From: Cyprinodon diabolis
Taxonomy: Eukaryota > Chordata > Actinopteri > Cyprinodontiformes > Cyprinodontidae
Direction: 5' to 3'
Length of the DNA stretch: 64,000 nt
NCBI GenBank assembly: GCA_030533445.1
Contig: CM060070.1
Location: 47,266,385 to 47,330,384 of the forward strand
A program made the translations under genes and the position numbers. Below the pieces are notes generated by a model. The model worked only from the letters and a program-made list of their open reading frames with translations. It did not search any database and was not told the DNA's origin. Position 1 is the stretch's first letter. Each line of letters opens with the position of its first letter. Shown here one piece after another: positions 22,120-34,700 of the stretch.

Positions 22120-24127
22120 ATTGCAAAGATAAACCACCGGGTGTTGATGAACTGGATGTCAGACTTCTCAAATTGGTTGCTGATAAAATCGCTCCTGTAA
22201 TTACTCACATTATTAACTTAAGTTTTATGTCTTCAGTGTGTCCACAAGCCTGGAAAACAGCAAAAATAATCCCATTACAGAAAAATAAGAAACTGCCCTT
22301 TTCCAGCTCAAATAGTCGTCCCATAAGTCTACTACCTGTGTTAGGAAAAATAACAGAGACCATAGTATATAAACAAATTAATAATTATCTGTAGATTAAT
22401 AACATAATTTGACACTCTCAACATGCTTATAGAAAGGCTCATTCTACAGCAACAGCACTAATTAGTATGTCTGATGACTGGCTTAGGAGTATTGAAATGA
22501 AAGATATGGTGGGAGTTGTGTTTCTAGATTTTTCAGCTGCTTTTGATTTAATTGCCCACCATCTACTATTAGAAAAACTTTCCTGCTATGGTTTTGAACA
22601 ATCTGCACTTACTTGATTTTACAGTTATTTAACTAACCGGTCGCAAACGGCATATTTTAATGGTGCATTTTCTGAAAAACAAACTGTAACATGTGGTGCA
22701 CCTCAAGGGAGCTGCCTGGGTCCTTTATTATTTTCAATTTTTACAAATGACTTACCATACATACTCGAAATAACTAAAATAATTATGTATGCAGATGATT
22801 CCACTATCTATACATCAGCAAGAACAAATAATGAATTAGAAATTATTATGAATAACGAACTAGTGGGAGTGGATAAATGGGTGAAAGCAAATAAGCTGGT
22901 ATTGAATGCAGCAAAAACTAATAGCATGATTGTGAGGTCAAATTACAACGTAAACAGTAATCATACATTGAATATTAATATCAATAACGTCTTGATAAGG
23001 AATGTACATGAGGCCAAGCTTCTGGGAGTGACGGTTGATAACAAGTTATTATGGAGAAAACATATTAATAACATGATTGCAAAGATGGGTAGAGGAATCA
23101 CAGTCATAAGAAGACATGCAACCTTTAGTCCCCAAATATTCTTAAAATGATAATCCAATCATTGATATTTTCTCAACTGGATTACTGCCCAGTCGTTTGG
23201 TCAAATGCCCCTGGAGAGATGCTACATAAACTACAACATGTACAAAATAGAGCTGCCCGAATAATATTGAAGTGTGATTTAAGGTCAAATATCATAACAA
23301 TGCATAAAAAGTTAAACTGGTTGTTGGTTAAAGACAGACTTTCATACTCATTGACTGTTATGATTAGAAATGTATCTGTATTAAAAATACCTTATACTTT
23401 ATTTACAAACCTTACTTTTAGTTTGGAGAATCACAAATACATGACTAGACATGCAACTGAAGGAAACTTTAGTTTGCCTAAAGCAAAGTCAAATGCCTTA
23501 ATAAGAACTGTTATGTATAGAGGTATGAAAGCATGGAATTTACTGCCAAATTGCATTAAATTGATAACTGATTTAAGGAAATTTAAAAGATCATTGAAAG
23601 AACATTTATTAAATGTAGAGGTTGTCTCATAAAACACGATTAGAATGATGTATAGAGGACTAGAGATGAATATGTTTGTGTGTATGTGTAAAGGTATTTA
23701 CATACACTTGGATGTTATTGTTTAAAAGTGTGAATCTCTGTGCATTAGAAAAGTGTATGTGTATGTAGAGAAGAAGGTAATGGCAATGACAAAAGTAAAA
23801 CGAACAGGTTAGATCATGTGGTTTTATGACTGTGAGGGAGTACACAGTCTTCTTCACTTGCTGTGCTTTGTAGTTTGTTTTGATTAGTTTGGAGTGTTTC
23901 TGTGTATGTATATGGGTATGTATGTATATGTATATATGTATGAGTATGTATGTGTATATGTGTGTATGTATTCATGTATATGTATAGATTACGGGAGATG
24001 TTGTTTTAATCTCCATATAATTTTATTTCATTTGTAATTTTTTTTATTTCATGTTTTTTGTTGGACCCCAGGAAGAATAGCTGTAGCTTGCTACAGCTAA
24101 TGGGGATCTTAAATAAACTAAACTAAA
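22120..24127 (+). mobile_element. Decayed LINE, 5'-truncated, in intron 3
   Basis: The + strand encodes a reverse transcriptase: DKPPGVDELDVRLLKL, CPQAWKTAKIIPL, SRPISLLPVLGK, AYRKAHSTATAL, VVFLDFSAAFDLIAHHLL, CGAPQGSCLGPLLFSIFTNDL, MYADDSTIYTSA, KLLGVTVDNKLLW, then in another frame SQLDYCPVVWSNA, QNRAARIIL, and a C-terminus ending at 23632. The 3'UTR ends AATGGGGATCTTAAATAAAC with an A-rich tail at about 24127. Breaks: stop and frameshift near 22394-22430, TGA for the expected Trp at about 22615, frameshift at about 23147. CR1/L2/Rex1-like group; exact clade not resolved. Confidence 0.85.
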
Positions 24128-24580
24128 AAAACATTTACACTTTTCTAACAAATGCTTATTTAAGGAGTACAACTTACAACAATATTATTCTCATAATATT
24201 AAGACTTTATCCTGAATATTTCTTTCGGCAAAGCAACCGTGCTACCGACTCCGCCACTGTGCAGCCATTGTAGGAACCATTTTCCATAAGTATAGCACAT
24301 TGTTGAGGCCGAAATCTCTCCTGGGGACCAGGGATTGATCCCAAGGCATCCCTGGGGACCAATCCCTTGTCCCCCACCAATGCTGTTTTAGGGTCAGGAC
24401 TAAGGTGTGAATTTAGTCTAGGTTAAGGGTAGGGGTCACGGTTAGACTAAAGAAATGGTTTAGAAATGAATGGAATGCAATAGTAATTCCACATCAGGAT
24501 AGAGAAACATGATTGTGTTTATGCGCTCTAGTTTTAAATACAGTTTTGGGCAAATTTTCTGTTTCCTTGATTCCAAACAG

Positions 24581-24769
24581 AGGACCAGATACCTGCAGGA
24601 TTCCCCACCATAGACATGGGGCCCCAGCTGAAGGTTGTGGAGCGAACAAATACAGCCACGATGCTGTGTGCTGCCAGTGGAAGCCCTGACCCAGAGATTT
24701 TCTGGTTCAAAGATATGTTGCCTGTGGACATCAGCAGCAGTGCTGGGCGGATTAAACAGCTGCGTTCAG
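24581..24769 (+). CDS. ptprf: LAR-type receptor tyrosine phosphatase, Ig domain 2, first part
   Basis: Encodes the end of codon 128 and residues 129-190, plus one base of the next codon. It carries the linker DQIPAGFP and then the family signature [12 protein letters not shown] (138-149), [10 protein letters not shown] with the first Ig2 cysteine at 157, [10 protein letters not shown] (163-172) with the core tryptophan at 169, LPVD, and GRIKQLRS (183-190). It is nearly identical to vertebrate LAR-family Ig2. The acceptor CCAAACAG ends at 24580; the donor GTGAAG starts at 24770. It ends on a split Gly codon, as in PTPRF, where GALQIE follows. In PTPRS and PTPRD a micro-exon (meA) can be inserted exactly at this junction. 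The next exon is not in the window, so the downstream intron exceeds 39 kb. Confidence 0.95.
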
Positions 24770-27682
24770 GTGAAGCAGTCTCTTCCATCTCCTCATATAT
24801 AAATCTAATGTGGACGTTTGTCAAAAAGTAGGTTTAGCTGAAGACCCAATAAAATAAACCACACAGATAATCAGCTGCATAGGAATAAAAAAATATATAA
24901 CTGCATGTGATCCCCAATCCCTCTTTCAGTGAAGGAGAGCATAATCTGTGGTGGAGTTCAGCGTTAGATTGACAACTTTGTTTTGTCAGGAATTAAAAAA
25001 AAATGTTTGATTTACTTTCAATTATCTGCTGCCCATCGATCTGAATGATCTGACTATCAGCAGATCTGTGCAGTGATATCTTGGAATAAAAAAGCAAATG
25101 TGGAGGGTTTGTCAAGGTAACGGGGTGTCTGCAATGGTAACTGCGTTATAGTTACAGTCAAAGTAATTAGTTAGATTACTCGTTACTAAAAAAGGTTACG
25201 GCGTTAGTAATGCTACGTTACTTTCAACACCGTTACTCCCACCAATGATTGCAGGTAATACCATTTTATTTTAACCAATGGTCTTTTGAGAGTTTCTTTT
25301 TTACACAGTGAAAGATTTATCACTCAGGTCAGATCGACCCTCCTTTGAAGAACAGATTTCTTTGGTTGGTGACTAATAGCTCTGCTGTTAGCAATAGTCT
25401 AAATTACTAAATTGGTAAAAGGCAACTGGATTTTAAATGGCCGGTCTAGGAGTCCATCCTTTTATGTGTAAGTTTAAGAACCCTGCTAAGTAAACATATT
25501 GCAGCTATAATCAATAATTGTTTTTTGCCCTTGATTTGAATGACCCATTAATTAACTATAACTTCCAGTTCTAGTTTAATATATCCTCTGGTAAACTTGC
25601 ACAGCATAGCTCTTGAAGAGTCTCGAATTATTCTGATGCAAACAACAGAGGGAAGCTTTGCAGGGCTTATTTCGTTGCCCCGCAGCCTTAGCATGTGGAT
25701 CCCTTTAAGGTGGCAGGTGGCTTGTAGCAGCGGCTCAGGCAGCAACTGCTCCAAACAGCAGTTGAACCAATGGGTCAAGGTTCAGTGGTTTCACAGTACC
25801 AGACAGCAGCAGAACCAGTTTGGCACGGTCAGCAGCTTCTAGTGGCTCCTTGGCGAACAGCAATTAGGTCTTGCTTTTCCGCGGTTTAAAAAACACTGCG
25901 TTCAACTTGGTTTGAATCACAGTGTTTGGCTGACGTCAGGGAAATTGCTTCCACTTTTGACATTGACATTTGACCCCCAACATAGCAATCTAGTCACTTC
26001 AGTTCTATGTTTGTAACACCGGTTACATCATCATTTGCATAATTTGGCCACTTTTGCCACTGGGCCGAAATCCCATTTCCTCCTAGCTCACTGCCCACTA
26101 AAACCTTTGTGGAACAAACATGCTTCAACTGATTCAGTCCAAATTAGCTTGAGTTGTAGTCAGGATGTGGATCTATAAAGTCTGAGGGTTTAACCAGAGT
26201 TTATAATAGGCTTTCGTGATGTTTTACAGTTTATTTTGGAAAACAAATTTTGGTGAGGTTAATTATTTTTCATTTTTTCTTTATTTAATCACCTATAAAT
26301 GAGAAATGGTGACATTTTAAATAGTGATTCCACCTGAAAAATATTCCTCAGTGCCTTTCTCTCACACAAATACAAACAATTGTTTTTCCAATTTATAGTT
26401 TGGGAGCTTGAATTCACATATATAATTTCAGGCGGAATTTGCTACTAAGTCCCTCAGTGCTTAAGGTGTTAAATCCAAGGGTCATAGTGGCCCTGAAACG
26501 CCAGCCTCAGCATTAATCAAACCCCTGATGTCACATCCTAACCCCTGCCCCACGACAGCTTGAAATCCAAAGAGAAAAGCATTTCTCTCCCACTGCCTCC
26601 TGGACTTCATGTTACATGTGGTGCAATTTCCAGAACCTTGCTCCACTTTTGCAAAACAAAAGGACCACATCGTACCTTGAAAAAGCTCTGAGCTGCAAAC
26701 CCAGCACAGCGTTGCTGGTGAAGCCTGTTGATATAGCAGATGAGGAGATTTAATATAATTTTTAAAACCTGCACCCGCCGATCGACCAGTTCCTCCCTGG
26801 CTCGCTGCCCTGGCCGGGCATCATTGTGTCCGGTTTGCTTTTCTGATCCTGTAAAGTTAAACCTCCATCACCTCCTGATAACGAAGTTTTCATTAAAAAC
26901 AAACCCTTGAAGTCCAGAACTTAGTAAAATGACAATAGGTTGTTTTTTTCTGTTTTCATGACACAGTAATGATATATATAGACGATGGGTTTCTTTGTCA
27001 ATGAACCTAATGTTCCACTCTACCCGTTTTGTATGCGTTTAAAAACAAACTTAAGAACTTTTTAATTTTGTAACAAAGGTAGTGTAATTAAAAGCTAATG
27101 GCTAACACCACTAGAAGAGGAGGCAAATATTGGCAAATATTGAAATAAAGTGCTTGAAATATTTAGCAAAATGTTAAGCAAGGAAAAAGACATACACCAC
27201 CTTACACTGAAGAGTGAAAAAATAATTTAGTCTCAATCTAAGAATAGAAGAATGTCATGACAGGTGCTCATATGTTCAAGTGTCAGCCTCTGGAAACTGC
27301 TGATGTGCTCTTTAGAAATCCCCCAGGGGCCACACAGCTTCCAGTGGCCGGTCTCTGTTTTCCCTTATAACCCAACAGTCTGCACTCCAGACAGCTAAAA
27401 AGAGGCAGCTGGATTATACAGATCATTTGATCTGCATAGGAACCAGCCTTGTTTTACCTCTGGGGTGTATCAGTCAGATATGCTCAGCTAAGCTAAATGC
27501 TATTAATTTAGCTGCAACCACTCCATAAACTGTAAACTTATAGGAATTCCCATATGTGATATAATGACATTTTAATTGGAGATCTGAGGTATTCACACAA
27601 TAAAGATTAGGTAGTCCAAGTAGGATCCTGTTGATAAATAAACCTAAATTAATATGAAGAAATACTTTTCTGGCATCATGAA
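24770..27682. other. Start of intron 4, before the array
   Basis: Mostly unique-looking AT-rich sequence. 25170-25240 (GTTACGGCGTTAGTAATG and nearby) resembles the terminus of a hAT element. I found no next Ig2 exon and no meA-like micro-exon by eye, although a 9-27 bp exon could be missed. Confidence 0.45.
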
Positions 27683-29330
27683 TATGGTAGAGAGATGAAC
27701 CAGGTTATATAGTAGAGAGATGAACCAGGTTCTATTGTAGAGATGAACCAGGTTCTATGGTAGAGAGATTAACCAGGTTCTATAGTAGAGAGATGAACCA
27801 GGTTCTATAGTAGAGAGATGAACCAGGTTCTATTGTAGAGAGATAAACCAGGTTCTATGGTATAGATGAACCAGGTTCTATAGTAGAGAGATGAACCAGG
27901 TTCTATTGTAGAGAGATAAACAAGGTTCTATGGTATAGATGAACCAGGTTATATGGTAGAGAGATGAACCAGGTTATATGGTAGAGAGATGAACCAGGTT
28001 CTATGGTAGAGAGATGAACCAGGTCCTATGGTAGAGAGATGAACCAGGTTATATGGTAGAGAGATGAACCAGGTTATATGGTAGAGAGATGAACTAGGTC
28101 CTATGGTAGAGAGATGAACCAGGTTCTATGGTAGAGAGATTAACCAGGTTCTATAGTAGAGAGATGAACCAGGTTCTATAGTAGAGAGATGAACCAGGTT
28201 CTATTGTAGAGAGATAAACCAGGTTCTATGGTATAGATGAACCAGGTTATATGGTAGAGAGATGAACCAGGTTCTATGGTAGAGAGGTGAACCAGGTTAT
28301 ATGGTAGAGAGATGAACCAGGTTCTATGGTAGAGAGATGAACCAGGTTATATGGTAGAGAGATGAACCAGGTTCTATGGTAGAGAGATGAACCAGGTTCT
28401 ATAGTAGAGAGATGAACCAGGTTCTATTGTAGAGAGATAAACCAGGTTCTATGGTATAGATGAACCAGGTTATATGGTAGAGAGATGAACCAGGTTCTAT
28501 TGTAGAGAGATAAACAAGGTTCTATGGTATAGATGAACCAGGTTCTATGGTAGAGAGATGAACTAGGTTATATAGTAGATAGATGAACCAGGTTCTATGG
28601 TATAGATGAACCAGGTTATATGGTAGAGAGATGAACCGGGTTATATGGTAGAGAGATGAACTAGGTCATATGGTAGAGAGATGAACCGGGTTCTATGGTA
28701 GAGAGATGAACCAGGTTCTATGGTAGAGAGATGAACCAGGTTATATGGTAGAGAGATGAACCAGGTTCTATGGTAGAGAGATGAACCAGGTTATATGGTA
28801 GAGAGATGAACCAGGTTCTATGGTATAGATGAACCAGATTCTATGGTAGAGAGATGAACCAGGTTCTATGGTATTGATGAACCAGGTTATATGGTAGAGA
28901 GATCAACCAGGTTCTATGGTAGAGAGATGAACTAGGTTATATGGTAGATAGATGAACCAGGTTCTATGGTATAGATGAACCAGGTTATATGGTAGAGAGA
29001 TGAACCAGGTTATATGGTAGAGAGATGAACTAGGTCATATGGTAGAGAGATGAACCGGGTTCTATGGTAGAGAGATGAACCAGGTTATATGGTAGAGAGA
29101 TGAACCAGGTACTATGGTAGAGAGATGAACCTGGTTATATTGTAGAGAGATGAACCAAGTTCTATGGTAGAGAGATTAACCAGGTCCTATGGTAGAGAGA
29201 TGAACCAGGTTCTATGGTAGAGAGATAAACCAGGTTATATGATAGAGAGATGAACCAGGTTCTATTGTAGAGAGATAAACCAGGTTCTATGGTATAGATG
29301 AACCAGGTTATATGGTAGAGAGATGAACCA

Positions 29331-30730
29331 GGTTCTATGGTAGAGAGATCAACCAGGTCCTATGGTAGAGAGATGAACTGGGTTCTATAGTAGAGAGATG
29401 AACCAGGTTCTATTGTAGAGAGATAAACCAGGTTCTATTGTAGAGAGATAAACCAGGTTCTATGTTATAGATGAACCAGATTCTATGGTAAAGAGATATA
29501 CCAGGTTCTATGGTAGAGAGATGAACCAGGTTCTATGGTAAAGATGAACCAGGTTGTATGGTAGAGAGATGAACCAGATTCTATGGTAGAGAGATGAGCC
29601 AGGTTCTATGGTAGAGCAATGAACCAGGTTCTATGGTAGAAAGATGAACCAGGTTCTACGGTAGAGAGATGAACCAGGTTCTATGGTAGAACAATGAACC
29701 AGGTTCTATGGTAGAGAGCTTAACCAGGTTCTATGGTAGAGAGATTAACCAGGTTCTATGGTATAGACAAACCAGATTCTATGGTAGAGAGATGAACCAG
29801 GTTCTATGGTAGAGAGATGAACCAGGTTCTATGGCAGAGAGATGAACCAGGTTATATGGTATAGACAAACCAGATTTTATGGTAGAGAGATGAACCAGGT
29901 TCTATGGTAGAGAGATGAACCAGGTTGTATGGTAGAGAGATGAACCAGGGTCTATGGTAGAGAGATGAACCAGGTTCTATGGTAGAACAATGAACCAGGT
30001 TCTATGGTAGAGAGCTTAACCAGTTTCTATGGTAGAGAGATTAACCAGGTTCTATGGTATAGACAAACCAGATTCTATGGTAGAGAGATGAACCAGGTTA
30101 TATGGTAGAGAGATGAACCAGGTTCTATGGTAGAGAGATCAACCAGGTCCTATGGTAGAGAGATGAACCGGGTTCTATAGTAGAGAGATGAACCAGGTTC
30201 TATTGTAGAGAGATAAACCAGGTTCTATGTTATAGATGAACCAGATTCTATGGTAAAGAGATATACCAGGTTCTATGGTAGAGAGATGAACCAGGTTCTA
30301 TGGTAAAGATGAACCAGGTTGTATGGTAGAGAGATGAACCAGATTCTATGGTAGAGAGATGAGCCAGGTTCTATGGTAGAGCAATGAACCAGGTTATATG
30401 GTAGAAAGATGAACCAGGTTCTACGGTAGAGAGATGAACCAGGTTCTATGGTAGAACAATGAACCAGGTTCTATGGTAGAGAGCTTAACCAGGTTCTATG
30501 GTAGAGAGATTAACCAGGTTCTATGGTATAGACAAACCAGATTCTATGGTAGAGAGATGAACCAGGTTCTATGGTAGAGAGAGATGAACCAGGTTCTATG
30601 GCAGAGAGATGAACCAGGTTATATGGTATAGACAAACCAGATTTTATGGTAGAGAGATGAACCAGGTTCTATGGTAGAGAGATGAACCAGGTTGTGTGGT
30701 AGAGAGATGAACCAGGGTCTATGGTAGAGA
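29331..30730. repeat. About 0.77-kb tandem block duplication inside the array
   Basis: The variant order starting TAGAGAGATCAACCAGGTCC at 29341 is repeated at 30131 (offset 790). After one 25-bp unit is lost from the second copy the offset becomes 765; for example GTAGAAAGATG at 29636 recurs at 30401. The copies share rare variants such as GTTCTACGG, AGAGCTTAACC and GTAGAACAATG. Confidence 0.8.
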
Positions 30731-32929
30731 GATGAAATAGGTTGTAAGTTGGGGGGAAAACCAGATCTATGGTAGAGAGATGAACCAGGTTCTATGGTAG
30801 AAAGATGAACCAGGTTCTATGGTATAGACAAACCAGATTCTATGGTAGAGAGATGAACCGCGTTCTATGGTAGAGAGATGAACCAGGTTCTATAGTAGAG
30901 AGATGAACCAGGTTCTATAGTAGAGAGATGAACCAGGTTCTATTGTAGAGAGATAAACCAGGTTCTATGGTAGAGAGATGAAACAGGTTCTATGGTAGAG
31001 AGGTGAACCAGGTTATATGGTAGAGAGATGAACCAGGTTCTATGATAGAGAGATGAACCAGGTTCTATGGTAGAGAGATGAACCAGGTCCTATGGTAGAG
31101 AGATGAACCAGGTTCTATTGTAGAGAGATAAACCAGGTTCTATGGTAGAGAGATTAACCAGGTTCTATGGTATAGACAAACCAGATTCTATGGTAGAGAG
31201 ATGAACCAGGTTCTATGGTAGAGAGATGAACCAGGTTCTATGGCAGAGAGATGAACCAGGTTATATGGTATAGACAAACCAGATTCTATGGTAGAGAGAT
31301 GAACCAGGTTCTATGGTATAGATGAACCAAGTTCTATTGTAGAGTGATGAACCAGGTTCTATGGTAGAGAGATGAACCAGGTTCTATGGTATAGATAAAC
31401 CAGATTCTATGGTAGAGACATGAACCAGGTTCTATGGTAGAGAGATGAACCAGGTTCTATGGTAGAGAGATGAACCAGGTTCTATGGTATAGATGAACCA
31501 AGTTCTATGGTAGAGAGATGAACCAGGTTCTGTGGTAGAGAGATGAACCAGGTTCTATGGTATAGATGAACCAGATTCTATGGTAGAGAGATGAACCAGG
31601 TTCTATGGTAGAGAGATGAACCAGCTTCTATGGTAGAGAGATGAACCAGGTTGTATGGTAGAGAGATGAACCAGGCTGTATGGTAGAGAGATGAAACAGG
31701 TTCTATGGTATACACAAACCAGATTCTATGGTAGAGAGATGAACCAGGTTCTATGGTAGACAGATGAACCAGGTTGTATGGTAGAGAGATGAAGCAGGTT
31801 CTATGGTAGAGCAATAAACCAGGTTCTATGGTAGAGAGATGAACCACATTCTATGGTCGAGAGATGAACCACATTCTATGGTAGAGAGATGAACCAGGTT
31901 CTATGGTAGAGCAATAAACCAGGTTCTATGGTAGAGAGATGAACCAGGTTCTATGGTATAGATGAACCAGATTCTATGGTAGAGAGATGAACCGGGTTCT
32001 ATGGTAGAGAGATGAACCAGGTTCTATGGTATAGACAAACCAGACTCTATGGTAGAGAGATGAACCAGGTTCTATGGTGGAGAGATGAACCAGGTTGTAT
32101 GGTAGAGAGATGAAGTAGGTTCTCTGGTAGAGCAATAAACCACGTTCTATGGTAGAGGGATGAACCACATTCTATGGTAGGGAGATGAAACACATTCTAT
32201 GGTAGAGAGACGAACCAGGTTCTATGGTAGAGCAATAAACCAGGTTCTATGGTAGAGAGATGAACCAGGGTCTATGATATAGATGAACCAGATTCTATGG
32301 TAGAGAGAAGAACCAGGTTCTATGGTATAGATGAACCAAGTTCTATGGTAGAGTGATGAACCAGGTTCTATGGTAGAGAGATGAACCAGGTTCTATGGTA
32401 GAGAGATGAACCAGGTTCTATGGTAGAGAGATGAACCAGGTTCTATGGTATAGATGAACCAAGTTCTATGGTAGAGAGATGAACCAGTTCTATGGTAGAG
32501 AGATGAACCAGGTTCTATGGTATAGATGAACCAGATTCTATGGTAGAGAGATGAACCAGGTTCTATGGTAGAGAGATGAACCAGCTTCTATGGTAGAGAG
32601 ATGAACCAGGTTTTATGGTAGAGAGATGAACCAGGGTCTATGGTAGAGAGATGAACCAGGTTGTATGGTAGAGAGATGAACCAGGTTCTATGGTATACAC
32701 AAACCAGATTCTATGGTAGAGAGATGAACCAGGTTCTATGGTAGAGAGATGAACCAGGGTCTATGGTAGAGAGATGAACCAGATTCTATGGTAGAGAGAT
32801 GGACCAGGTTCTATGGTAGAGAGATTAACCAGGTTCTATGGTAGAGAGATGAACCAGGTTCTATGGTATAGACAAACCAGATTTTATGGTAGAGAGATTA
32901 ACCAGGTTGTATGGTAGAGAGATGAACCA

Positions 32930-34700
32930 GGGTCTATGGTAGAGAGAAGAAATAGGTTGTATGGTAGAGAGATGAACCAGGTTATATGGTATAGACAAAC
33001 CAGATTCTATGGTAGAGAGATGAACCAGGTTCTATGGTATAGATGAACCAGATTCTATGGTAGAGATATGAACCAGGTTCTATGGTATAGATGAACCAGA
33101 TTCTATGGTAGAGAGATAAACCAGGTTGTATGGTAGAGAGATGAACCAGGTTCTATGGTAGAGAGATGAACCAGGGTCTATGGTAGAGAGATGAAACAGG
33201 TTGTATGGTAGAGGGATGAACCAAATTCTATAGTAGAGAGATGAACCGGGTTCTATTTTAGAGAGATGAACCAGGTTCTATGGTAGAGAGATGAACCAGG
33301 TTCTATGATATAGATGAACCAGGTTCTATGGTATAGATGAACCAGATTCTATGGTAGAGAGATGAACCTGGTTGTATGGTAGAGAGATGAACCAGGTTCT
33401 ATGGTAGAGAGATGAACCAGGGTCTATGGTATAGAGATGAAACAGGTTGTATGGTAGAGAGATGTACCGGGTTCTATGGTATAGATGAACCAGGTTCTAT
33501 GGTATAGATAAACCAGATTCTATGGTAGAGAGATGAACCAGGTTCTATGGTAGAGAGATTAACCAGGTTGTTTGGTAGAGAGATGAACCAGGTTCTACGG
33601 TAGAGAGATGAACCAGGGTCTATGGTAGAGAGATGAAACAGGTTGTATGGTAGAGAGATGAACCAGATTCTATGGTAGAGAGATGAACCAGGTTCTATGG
33701 TAGAGAGATGAACCAGGTTCTATGGTAGAGAGATGAACCAGGTTCTATGGTATAGACAAACCAGATTCTATGGTAGAGAGATGAACCAGGGTCTATGGTA
33801 GAGAGAAGAAATAGGTTGTATGGTAGAGAGATGAACCAGGTTATATGGTATAGACAAACCAGATTCTATGGTAGAGAGATGAACCAGGTTCTATGGTATA
33901 GATGAACCAGATTCTATGGTAGAGAGATGAATCAGGTTCTATGGTATAGATGAACCAGATTCTATGGTAGAGAGATAAACCAGGTTGTATGGTAGAGAGA
34001 TGAACCAGGTTCTATGGTAGAGAGATGAACCAGGGTCTATGGTAGAGAGATGAAACAGGTTGTATGGTAGAGAGATGAACCAGATTCTATAGTAGAGAGA
34101 TGAACCGGGTTCTATTTTAGAGAGATGAACCAGGTTCTATGGTAGAGAGATGAACCAGGTTCTATGATATAGATGAACCAGGTTCTATGGTATAGATGAA
34201 CCAGATTCTATGGTAGAGAGATGAACCAGGTTGTATGGTAGAGAGATGAACCAGGTTCTATGGTAGAGAGATGAACCAGGGTCTATGGTATAGAGATGAA
34301 ACAGGTTGTATGGTAGAGAGATGTACCGGGTTCTATGGTATAGATGAACCAGGTTCTATGGTATAGATAAACCAGAGTCTATGGTAGAGAGATGAACCAG
34401 GTTCTATGGTAGAGAGATTAACCAGGTTGTTTGGTAGAGAGATGAACCAGGGTCTATGGTAGAGAGATGAAACAGGTTGTATGGTAGAGAGATGAACCAG
34501 ATTCTATGGTAGAGAGATGAACCAGGTTCTATGGTAGAGAGATGAACCAGGTTCTATGGTAGAGAGATGAACCAGGTTCTATGGTATAGACAAACCAGAT
34601 TCTATGGTAGAGAGATGAACCAGGTTCTACGGTAGAGAGATGAACCAGGGTCTATGGTAGAGAGATGAACCAGATTCTATGGTAGAGAGATGGACCAGGT
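32930..34700. repeat. About 0.86-kb block duplication inside the array
   Basis: A run of rare variants including AGAGAGAAGAAATAGG (at 32941 and again near 33800, offset about 859), GTTCTATTTTAGAG and AGATGTACCGGG occurs twice in the same order. Its edges are approximate, because unit-level changes blur them. Confidence 0.6.

Noticed and set aside
25170..25245. GTTACGGCGTTAGTAATG region as a complete hAT element
   Set aside because: Only one terminus-like segment is visible; no opposite end or target duplication was found.
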